Of a stretch of 34,989 bases of DNA, positions 6,651 to 13,077 are shown piece after piece. The number at the start of each line of letters is the position of its first letter. Within the stretch, counting starts at the first letter, position 1. Position numbers and translations under genes: made by a program. Location of the stretch: positions 1 to 34,989 of the IMG/VR virus record IMGVR_UViG_3300014499_000016; one strand, given 5' to 3'. Origin of the DNA: a virus. The notes under the pieces are model-generated. The model did not search any database. It was given only the letters and a program-made list of their open reading frames with translations, and was not told where the DNA came from.

Positions 6651-6916
6651 GCGACACGCAAAAACATCCGTTACTGAAGCATCTCGAAGGGCAAGCCTAT
6701 GTGTCCCTACTAAAACACGCTGAGAAATGCGACACAGATATTGACTATGACTGGGATAAGTTATCAAGAGATCGCCGCCATGCTGTAAACGCCGCATTAG
6801 ATTTGAAAGATTGTATTGAGCACATCACTAAACTAGAGGCCGAGAACCTGCAACTGCGCGAGGAGACAACGCGGCGCGTTGCACACGCCCTTTACGCCTT
6901 ACGCCCAGCACGTTGA
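6647..6916 (+). CDS. Hypothetical coiled-coil protein
   Basis: This is an 89-residue product. I chose the ATG at 6647 because it follows GGAGGGGAA and overlaps the preceding stop (ATGA). The first part is polar and helical; residues about 60-85 form a short leucine-zipper-like stretch (HITKLEAENLQLREETTRR). The last residues are encoded by DNA that in another frame matches a tyrosine recombinase. The C-terminus may therefore have been created when the recombinase remnant was joined on. No function is recognised. Confidence 0.5.
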   Translation: MSDTQKHPLLKHLEGQAYVSLLKHAEKCDTDIDYDWDKLSRDRRHAVNAALDLKDCIEHITKLEAENLQLREETTRRVAHALYALRPAR

Positions 6917-7026
6917 ATCGGGCGCTCAAGCGTATCCCTGTGAAGATTGAGCACTTTACGGTTCACGATCTGCGCAGGACAGCGGCCACACCCTGGTTCA
7001 CATCTCGGACAAGCGCGATCCAGTAA
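6898..7026 (+). pseudogene. Tyrosine recombinase (integrase) remnant
   Basis: In frame 1 this stretch reads LTPSTLNRALKR, then KIEHFTVHDLRRTAAT, which is the box II region (His-x-Leu-Arg-Arg-Thr) of tyrosine integrases. The homology stops abruptly after RRTAAT, and a stop codon follows at 7024. The upstream catalytic Arg/Lys part and the C-terminal Tyr are absent, and there is no start codon with a ribosome binding site. It is a truncated gene fragment and marks recombination of the island. The 7027-7102 stretch shows no recognisable coding content. Confidence 0.7.
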
Positions 7027-7102
7027 GGATCGATGCCAAGGCGGCGTTTGGGGCAACAACTTTAGCGGGGATACTGGAGTAGGAATCGGTCAGGAGAATA
7101 GC

Positions 7103-7621
7103 ATGGGTTGCGACATCCACAGTTTCGCAGAAGTACGCCGTGATGGGAAATGGGAGCAGAGCGGAGCGGTATTCCCGCTGGATGAGTTTGGCCAGGGATG
7201 GGAGAAACGAAGTCACACAGAACATCCGTTCGATTGGCGCAGTTACGGCTTGTTTGGGTTTCTCGCCAATGTCCGCAACTACTCCTGCGCTCCCTGCATT
7301 CAGGAACCCACTTACGAACTCCCGTTCGACGTTTCGGATAAAGTGCGAGAGGAGTTTGAAGGTTCAGATTGGCATTCAATCAACGTCCTCACACTCAAGC
7401 AATTGCTCGATTACGATTATGAGCAAACGTTTTGGGACCGTCGAGTTACTAAAGAAGTGCGCCCCGGGTACTTTGATGGGGCGGCATTGGCCGAAGAAGG
7501 TGAAGGAGAGACCAAAAAACTTCGGGACTTTCTTGGACTCGATTTTTTCCGCGATTTGGATGTGCTTAATTCCCTTGGCGATCCAGAAAATGTGCGCATT
7601 ATCTTTGCTTTTGACAATTAA
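7103..7621 (+). CDS. MGCDIH-family conserved hypothetical protein
   Basis: The 172-residue protein starts with MGCDIHSFAEVRRDGKW, a hallmark of a conserved family of hypothetical proteins I recall from phages and bacteria. Other shared features are RSYGLFGFLANVRN, LPFDVSDKVREE and DWHSINVLTLKQLLDYD. The function is unknown; conserved Cys, Asp and His near the N-terminus could bind metal. The start was set at ATG 7103 because CAGGAGA lies just upstream and the family begins here. It is GC-rich like the rest of the island and is free-standing after the integrase scar. Confidence 0.75.
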   Translation: MGCDIHSFAEVRRDGKWEQSGAVFPLDEFGQGWEKRSHTEHPFDWRSYGLFGFLANVRNYSCAPCIQEPTYELPFDVSDKVREEFEGSDWHSINVLTLKQLLDYDYEQTFWDRRVTKEVRPGYFDGAALAEEGEGETKKLRDFLGLDFFRDLDVLNSLGDPENVRIIFAFDN

Positions 7622-7700
7622 CCTCGTAAGGCCAAGAGCACTTGCGCTCCCCAGCCAATATCCGACAACCACAACCACTAACCCACAAAGGACAATCACA

Positions 7701-7778
7701 ATGCCAAGTGAGAACCTGATTACGCCCGACTCCCGCGCCGCAGCAAGCGCGACAGTAACCACAAAGGAGAATAAATAA
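7701..7778 (+). CDS. Possible 25-residue micro-ORF
   Basis: An ATG at 7701 preceded by AAAGGAC opens a 25-codon frame that ends immediately before the ATG of the next gene, with AAAGGAG near its end serving that gene. The peptide is Ala/Thr/Ser-rich (SRAAASATVTTKENK). It may be a leader for coupling, the end of a lost gene, or chance. Weakly supported. Confidence 0.3.
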   Translation: MPSENLITPDSRAAASATVTTKENK

Positions 7779-7967
7779 ATGATCTTATGCCAAGCAATAA
7801 TCTGGCTTACTGATAAATCTAACACTTACTGTATGCGTGAAATGGGACATAAAGGGAAGTGCTCGCCTGAGCCAGATAAGAAACCTACAACTCTTGGAGA
7901 GTTAACTCCAGAACAACAGAAAGAAGTTTTATCTCGTACTCATATTGGCTATGGAACTAAGGGTTAA
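7779..7967 (+). CDS. Small Cys/His protein, zinc-knuckle-like
   Basis: This is a 62-residue protein with C4, C18, H24 and C29 (YCMREMGHKGKCS), a C..C-x5-H-x4-C spacing that could hold one zinc. The rest is polar and ends two bases before the polymerase start. Base usage is AT-rich like the phage backbone, so the island ends just before it. An AAAGGAG site precedes the ATG. It could be an old neighbour of the polymerase. Function unknown. Confidence 0.55.
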   Translation: MILCQAIIWLTDKSNTYCMREMGHKGKCSPEPDKKPTTLGELTPEQQKEVLSRTHIGYGTKG

Positions 7968-7969
7968 GA

Positions 7970-9445
7970 ATGACTAATCGTATATCCTCTTCCTATCTTC
8001 ATCAACTTCAACGTGTCTACTATAATATAGGAGATAGAGGAATTCGTGTTGCTATGCTTCGTGTCGAGGCGAATAAATTAAAGATCAAAACCTTGATAAA
8101 TGAGCAACTTGAAATAGCCTCTAAACAATGGAGTTGCGTAGTCTATGTCGGAGCAGCTAATAAGCCTGCTGATGATAAGACCTCTGTTAATCTAAACTCT
8201 ACGCAAGGTGAGAGAGCACTTCTTTCTAAGCTCAAAGAGCTAGGATATAAGATTCCCTCTATTAATAAGAAAAACACAGATAGAGAGTATGAGTCTAAAT
8301 TCAGTACAGGAGAGCTTGCACTCCAGAAAATGCTTGTTGAAAATCAGTTTAACTATCCCGCAGGTGATCCAGCGATTCGCGCCATTCTTAAAGTTCGGGA
8401 ACTTGGAAAAATTTCCTCTGTATATCTTAATTCCAGACTTCGGTATACAAATAACGAAGCTTTCTTTTTATCTGTATATAACGTCGCAGGAACACTTACA
8501 GGAAGAAGAACATCTCGCAAGCATATCTTTGGATTTGGGAATAATTCTCAGAATTTCCCGCATCACTCTAGTAGTGCTAGATACTTCAGAGAGTGTCTTA
8601 TTCCCAGAGAAGGTAATATCTTCCTAATGTGCGATCAGATGCAAGCTGAAGAGTGGCCTGTATCTGCGCTTTCTTCTAATATGACTGCATTAGAAGAGTT
8701 AAAAACAGGAGTAGATAGACATTCTAAACTTGCTTCTGCTGTATTTTCTGAGTATATCCCAGCTAAGTCCTCTCCTGATTGGGATAAAGCAAAGCATGAG
8801 ATGAAGCGTTATCTGGGAAAAAAGATTAAGCATGCTCGTAATTATGGAATGAAGAAAAAAAGAATGGCTGAATCTCTTGCTCAAGAAGGGTTTGCAGTAT
8901 CGGAGCAGCTGTGTGAGATTTTACTTAATAAAGCCAGAGAAGTTGACCCTACTGTTGACTCTGTTTTTCATGCTTATATTCAAGAGCAGTTAAGTAACTT
9001 TCATATGCTAAAGACTCCATTTGGAATGGAGAGAATGTTCTTAGGAGCGCGTCCTAATGCTGACAATAGTACATTTTTTAACAAGGCATATTCTTATATT
9101 CCCCAATCTGTTGTGGGGTGTAATACTGGTTTTGCTGTTTTTGAGTTGGAAGAGGATTATCCAGAAGAGGAGAGACAAATTGTACAAGAAGGACATGACT
9201 CAATCGTGCAAGATATACGAGCGGAACCGGAGAATATTCTTAGGTATATCGAAAGAACCGTGAAGGCTTTTAACAGAGAGATTGAGTTTCATAATGGGAT
9301 TAGGATTAATATTCCTATTGAATTTGAATTAGGGTTTGACTTTCAGACAACTGTCACACTTGAGTCCTTGACTCTTGAAGGAATAAAAATAGCTCTTGAT
9401 AAATTGAAAGTTGAGAGAGAGAAAATTGGCCAGACAACTTTTTAA
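7970..9445 (+). CDS. DNA polymerase I-type, C-terminal polymerase half
   Basis: The 491 residues hold the family A polymerase domain without an exonuclease. The start (HQLQRVYYNIGDRGIRV) is the usual beginning of the thumb. TGRRTS and NSQNFPH match the TGRxSS..PNxQN region. Motif A is MCDQMQAEEW with catalytic D222, Q and Glu conserved. Motif B is KHARNYGMKKKRM (N291-Y292-G293), with Tyr where many bacterial polymerases have Phe. Motif C is EGHDSIV: D410 is kept but the usual Glu is Ser. It should copy the phage genome with the exonuclease supplied by the product of 4958-6052. The start is ATG 7970, three bases from the preceding stop. It overlaps the next gene by about 20 bases. Confidence 0.87.
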   Translation: MTNRISSSYLHQLQRVYYNIGDRGIRVAMLRVEANKLKIKTLINEQLEIASKQWSCVVYVGAANKPADDKTSVNLNSTQGERALLSKLKELGYKIPSINKKNTDREYESKFSTGELALQKMLVENQFNYPAGDPAIRAILKVRELGKISSVYLNSRLRYTNNEAFFLSVYNVAGTLTGRRTSRKHIFGFGNNSQNFPHHSSSARYFRECLIPREGNIFLMCDQMQAEEWPVSALSSNMTALEELKTGVDRHSKLASAVFSEYIPAKSSPDWDKAKHEMKRYLGKKIKHARNYGMKKKRMAESLAQEGFAVSEQLCEILLNKAREVDPTVDSVFHAYIQEQLSNFHMLKTPFGMERMFLGARPNADNSTFFNKAYSYIPQSVVGCNTGFAVFELEEDYPEEERQIVQEGHDSIVQDIRAEPENILRYIERTVKAFNREIEFHNGIRINIPIEFELGFDFQTTVTLESLTLEGIKIALDKLKVEREKIGQTTF

Positions 9446-10685
9446 ACCGTGGTATGCCTCATTTGTCGAATGTTGTGAACCGCATACCGAAGCTCCGAGA
9501 CAGTATCTACTTTGGAGTGCTATTAGTGTGCTTGCTGGAGTTCTAAAGAATGATGTTTTTCTAAAGCGGGGATTGTACACACTTTATCCTAATCAGTTTA
9601 TTATCTTAACTGGACCGCCTGGAATTGGAAAAGGAACAGCGATTAATTTTGCCTGGAGAATGACAAAGATTACTAATTCAAGATTAGCGAATGTTCTGAC
9701 TGATAGAGCTACTATTCCTGAGCTTCTTAGGCTTATCGCTAAAGGCTGGCCGACGGTGCCTAAGATAATCAATGGTCAAGCTCTTATGGCTACTATGGAG
9801 CATTCTTGTACTATCATAGCCTCTGAGCTTCAGACACTTCTAGCAAGTGGGACTAAGGATACTCTTCAGGTCTTTTGTCAATTATGGGATCAGCAGGAGT
9901 ATGAGAATAGGACAAAAAATCAGGGTACGGATATTATTAGGGATATGTGTGTTAATTTAATAGGAGGGACAGTTCCTGACTATATCAGAGGAATGGAACG
10001 AGATTTAGGGGCTGTTATTGCTGGGGGATATACTGCGAGATGTATTTTTATCCACGCAGATAAGAAGTCTAAGGAGCTTCCAGATGAACCTACGATTGAG
10101 AGTATTCCAAAATCTTTGGAGTTGTATAATAAGTTAAAAAATGATCTTTTATATATCGCAAGTAATGTGAAAGGTGAGTTTAAGATTTCTGAAGAGGCGA
10201 GGCTTATATTCTCTAATTATTACCCCGCAACCTCAGCATTACCTGATGATTCAGATGCTATGCTTAATTTTAAAGAGCGGATTAAGACTCATATTTTTAA
10301 GTTAAGTATGATATTAAGCGCAGCAAGGAAAGATTCACTTATTATAGAAGGTCAGGATATAAGAGATGCGATCTTTCTCATAACCTCCGTTAGACGGCAG
10401 CTTGATAAGGTCTTCCGTGGGATAGGGTCTTCTCAGTTAGCTGAACCTACGGCTAAGGTACAGTCAATTATCGAAAGATATGGGATGTGCACTAAGCTAC
10501 AATTAATTCAATCTACGCATAGGCACTTTGATCCTGCTGTCTTAGACAGAGTGCTTTATGTACTCGAAACAATAGGATTTTTAACAATTCAAAAAAGAGG
10601 CGGTAAGATATACTACGTCCAGATTCCTAAAGGTAATCAAGGAATGGGTCTTGGTTCAGTTTCTAAATCAGTAAATATTCCATAA
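9426..10685 (+). CDS. DUF3987-like phage helicase/primase-type ATPase
   Basis: This is a protein of about 419 residues. The N-terminus (YASFVECCEPHTEAPRQYLLW) and P-loop GPPGIGKGT (residues 63-71 from TTG 9426) match DUF3987-type phage proteins, which often stand in for replicative helicase or primase-helicase. The motor is followed by a helical region, and the C-terminus (about residues 345-405) looks like a winged helix (AKVQSIIERYG, DPAVLDRVLYVLETIGFLT). I prefer TTG 9426, spaced after GAGAGAGAAAA; TTG 9411 is an in-frame alternative giving 424 residues. It overlaps the polymerase gene, consistent with a shared role at the replication fork. Confidence 0.65.
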   Translation: MARQLFKPWYASFVECCEPHTEAPRQYLLWSAISVLAGVLKNDVFLKRGLYTLYPNQFIILTGPPGIGKGTAINFAWRMTKITNSRLANVLTDRATIPELLRLIAKGWPTVPKIINGQALMATMEHSCTIIASELQTLLASGTKDTLQVFCQLWDQQEYENRTKNQGTDIIRDMCVNLIGGTVPDYIRGMERDLGAVIAGGYTARCIFIHADKKSKELPDEPTIESIPKSLELYNKLKNDLLYIASNVKGEFKISEEARLIFSNYYPATSALPDDSDAMLNFKERIKTHIFKLSMILSAARKDSLIIEGQDIRDAIFLITSVRRQLDKVFRGIGSSQLAEPTAKVQSIIERYGMCTKLQLIQSTHRHFDPAVLDRVLYVLETIGFLTIQKRGGKIYYVQIPKGNQGMGLGSVSKSVNIP

Positions 10686-10695
10686 GGAGTTTTAA

Positions 10696-11337
10696 ATGTC
10701 AGAGACAACACAACAAAAAGGTGCGGTAGAGTTAGTCGAGCGTGGTTTTCTAGCTCGTCAAGAAGAAACGCAGAATATCATTGTACGAGATGATGGAACT
10801 AATACGGCTTCTATTCCAGGTTTTCCTTATATCTTCGAGGCTATGGGAGATAAGATTCTCGTGGCCGTGGATGTTTATAAGAGTGGTTATGAATGTAAAG
10901 AATGTAAGGGAACTGGGAAGATTACATCACATTGTGCTTGTGAGGATAGTGGCCGGCCAGGTTATAAGTATGTAGAACCAGCAAATGACGTACAGAAAGA
11001 TATGAAATGTCCTGAGTGTCTTGGAGATTTTATCTCTAAAAGAGTAGATAAAGAGTGCTCTGAATGTAAAGGTAAAGGTGCTCTTATCTGGATTCCAGAT
11101 CAGTCTAAATCCATGCCTACTACAGGTGTGATAGTATCAGTAGGATCAGAGGTAAAGAATCTTAGGTTAAAGAATCATTCTCGTGTACTCTTTGGTGCTT
11201 ATACAGGAGTGATGATTCCAACTAAGGCTCCTGGGGTTGTGTTCAAAGTTCTTCGTGATATTGAAGTTCTTTGTACAATTCAAGGAGGGGAAGACATGGC
11301 GGTATTTGACTTTGTAGTAACAGATAAGGAGCTTTAA
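10696..11337 (+). CDS. GroES-like co-chaperonin with inserted DnaJ-type zinc finger
   Basis: This 213-residue protein has GroES strands at both ends: GDKILVAV (51-58), then TGVIVSVGS (143-151), RVLFGAYTGVMI (163-174) and FKVLRDIEVLCTI (183-195). Between the first strand and the rest is a cysteine-rich block of about 65 residues with four DnaJ-like repeats: C67-C70 (CKECKGTG), HCAC at 79-82, C105-C108 (CPECLGD), and C121-C124 (CSECKGKG). The block ends where GroES has its mobile loop; ALIWIPDQ (129-136) would be the GroEL-binding hydrophobic segment. An N-terminal extension of 45 residues precedes the fold. It could cap host GroEL with altered client handling during capsid or tail folding. AAGGAG precedes the ATG. 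Confidence 0.8.
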   Translation: MSETTQQKGAVELVERGFLARQEETQNIIVRDDGTNTASIPGFPYIFEAMGDKILVAVDVYKSGYECKECKGTGKITSHCACEDSGRPGYKYVEPANDVQKDMKCPECLGDFISKRVDKECSECKGKGALIWIPDQSKSMPTTGVIVSVGSEVKNLRLKNHSRVLFGAYTGVMIPTKAPGVVFKVLRDIEVLCTIQGGEDMAVFDFVVTDKEL

Positions 11338-11338
11338 G

Positions 11339-11620
11339 ATGAAAAGAATTATATTTCTTACTTTATTCTTCTGTGCGTTAGCTATTACCTACGCTCAGAT
11401 TCAACTTCCACCACGTTTAAGCACAGCAGATGTTTTTACTATCCAATCACAGCTTAGGGTTATCCAAGAAGCAAAGGATAAGATCGGCACGGTAATTAGA
11501 GAGTGGAATCAGGCTCATCCAGGGTATAGGATAAATCCTCAGACGTATCAAGTAGAAGCTACTTCAAAGCCTTCAAAAGGTGTTGTAAAACCAACGGGGA
11601 TAGATAAGCAAGGAAAGTAA
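11339..11620 (+). CDS. Small secreted protein with Sec signal peptide
   Basis: The 93-residue product starts with MKRIIFLTLFFCALAITYAQ, a typical signal peptide with basic start, hydrophobic core and a predicted cut after TYA. The mature part of about 74 residues is helical then polar (VFTIQSQLRVIQEAKDKIG, and a Lys/Pro-rich tail). It begins one base after the chaperone stop and is the last gene before the convergent terminator. It would act in the periplasm or outside. Role unknown; a lysis or envelope-modifying part is possible but unsupported. Confidence 0.65.
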   Translation: MKRIIFLTLFFCALAITYAQIQLPPRLSTADVFTIQSQLRVIQEAKDKIGTVIREWNQAHPGYRINPQTYQVEATSKPSKGVVKPTGIDKQGK

Positions 11621-11633
11621 AAGAGGATAAAAG

Positions 11634-11662
11634 AAAAGGCTCCCAAGAATAGGGAGCCTTTT
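11634..11662. terminator. Bidirectional terminator between convergent operons
   Basis: AAAAGGCTCCC (11634-11644) and GGGAGCCTTTT (11652-11662) form an 11-bp stem around a 7-base loop. T-runs follow on both strands (TTTTTATT on plus, TTTTCTTTT on minus). It separates the early plus operon from the late minus operon. Confidence 0.9.
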
Positions 11663-11682
11663 TATTGCTTGATATTAGATTT

Positions 11683-13056
11683 CTAAGTAGTCGGCCAGCA
11701 GATGTAATTATACACGTCTGAAGTACCTACTGAATTTGTAATAGTAATACTTGATGATGATACAGTAGCTACCATAGTAGACATATGAGCTGGGGTTGTG
11801 GTATCGAAGTAGGTGCAGACAGGAGCATGGCTAAGACTTGCAAGACTATGACTTCCTGTTCCGCTTGAGAGTGTGATAGTTCCTTGATTGTTTGAGTTTG
11901 CATTAGTACCAGTTTGAATAAGAGGTGTAGCTATTCCCCCGTCATCAGAAATACCACTGGTAACTGTAAGACCCTGAAAATCAGTCTCATTCTCGAAAGT
12001 GAATATTCCATTTGTACAACCAATCCATGCAACTTCATTTCCATTGGTGAAAAAGTTTACTGTTCCTATACCGCCTTGTGTGTTTACGCAGGAGGCATTA
12101 TTTTGAGTTCCTAGGTCAAAACCAATACTTGAAGCAAGATAGGTATTATCTGCTCCTGATAGAGGATTAGTCCCAGCGGCTGAGCCAGGAATGCCTATGA
12201 TTATAGCTTGAGAGAGGTCATCTTCCATACTAACTTCAGAAGCGCTATCATCAGAGTTAGAAAGGATAGTTTCAATCTCAGCAGAAGAAGAGCCCAGTGC
12301 TGCATCTATAACAGTTAAAATAGCATTTCCTGATCCTACACTCATTTCAACAGCAGCGCCACCTATATTAACCTGAAAATCCTCAGTACTTGTCAATGAA
12401 GTTCCATTATCACATATAGGAGAGGCTGTTAGAGTTGTAGTATTCGTAACTGCTTCTGGAATACATCCTACAACTACTGAGCCAGTAAAACTTCCAGCTC
12501 CAGCACAACTCCAAGTGCTACCATTATAATTCCGAGTGCAAGGGATTACGTTATTATAATAAGTCGCACCTGGATTTAGATTAGAGACCTCAACATCAGC
12601 ATAGCCAAAATTCCCAGCTATTCCTGGAAATCTAGGAGCTGTTATAGCTGCGTTTATAAGTGATGATATATCTTGAGTTCCTCCTGTAGCAGTAAAGAAG
12701 ACTTGAGGAGAGCAGCTTGAGTTTGAAGTATCTGAACAGACGGAGATGAACCATGAAGTTCCAGAGGGGGTTATCATATTCGTGGTATACACCGAGGTAG
12801 ATAACTGTCCTGAGCTATTCAGATTACCACTTTGAAAAGCTATCGTAGGATTAAGTGGTGCTCCGTTTATATAATAACAAGAGAGCTGAGTACAGTTATG
12901 TCCGAAGACTAGGCTAAGCTGATAATGAGCATTAGCCCAAGCAGTGCTATCTGAATCAGTCACAGTAGCGGTTATAGTAGTCATCTGGGCAAGAGCGTGA
13001 ACACTTCCTAAGAGAAGAAAGTATCCGAGGATAGAGAGTAGTTTTTTCATTTTCAT
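11683..13056 (-). CDS. Secreted fibre-like protein A (Sec signal peptide)
   Basis: This is a 457-residue protein. Residues 1-24 form a signal peptide ending LALAQ. Residues about 25-190 form a beta-rich domain paralogous to that of the next gene (shared features: TATVTDSDSTAW, YINGAPLNP, ITPSGTSWF, FTATGG, and paired Cys). The rest is Ser/Thr/Gly-rich beta structure with motifs such as DFQGLTVTSGISD and a C-terminal piece GTITLSSGTGSHSLASLSHA. This is similar in style to fibre or surface proteins. It sits at the distal end of the late operon, where tail fibres usually are. A signal peptide is unusual for a virion protein, so it may be exported to the host surface. The start ATG follows AAAGGAG. 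Confidence 0.65.
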   Translation of the reverse strand: MKMKKLLSILGYFLLLGSVHALAQMTTITATVTDSDSTAWANAHYQLSLVFGHNCTQLSCYYINGAPLNPTIAFQSGNLNSSGQLSTSVYTTNMITPSGTSWFISVCSDTSNSSCSPQVFFTATGGTQDISSLINAAITAPRFPGIAGNFGYADVEVSNLNPGATYYNNVIPCTRNYNGSTWSCAGAGSFTGSVVVGCIPEAVTNTTTLTASPICDNGTSLTSTEDFQVNIGGAAVEMSVGSGNAILTVIDAALGSSSAEIETILSNSDDSASEVSMEDDLSQAIIIGIPGSAAGTNPLSGADNTYLASSIGFDLGTQNNASCVNTQGGIGTVNFFTNGNEVAWIGCTNGIFTFENETDFQGLTVTSGISDDGGIATPLIQTGTNANSNNQGTITLSSGTGSHSLASLSHAPVCTYFDTTTPAHMSTMVATVSSSSITITNSVGTSDVYNYICWPTT

Positions 13057-13077
13057 ATTCTCCTTTAGAAGTGGGTC

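Larger units (their letters stand above)
6053..7778. other. Inserted island, mostly GC-rich, between the two polymerase genes
   Basis: Composition changes in this stretch: 33 of 60 bases are G or C in 6121-6180 against 18 of 60 in 5941-6000. Arg codons shift from AGA/AGG towards CGC/CGA. The island holds three ATGA-coupled small genes, a truncated tyrosine-recombinase fragment, a MGCDIH-family gene and a tiny ORF. No terminal direct or inverted repeats are obvious. The AT-rich backbone resumes at 7779. Confidence 0.65.

Noticed and set aside
7140-7778. Long plus-strand frame across the MGCDIH gene
   Set aside because: It is a shadow frame of the conserved gene; only the last 25 codons have an ATG with a ribosome binding site, listed separately.
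7376-7825. Minus-strand frame with a hydrophobic helix
   Set aside because: It runs antisense through the MGCDIH gene; the hydrophobic part comes from an ACAACC-type low-complexity stretch in the gap. No good ribosome binding site was seen.
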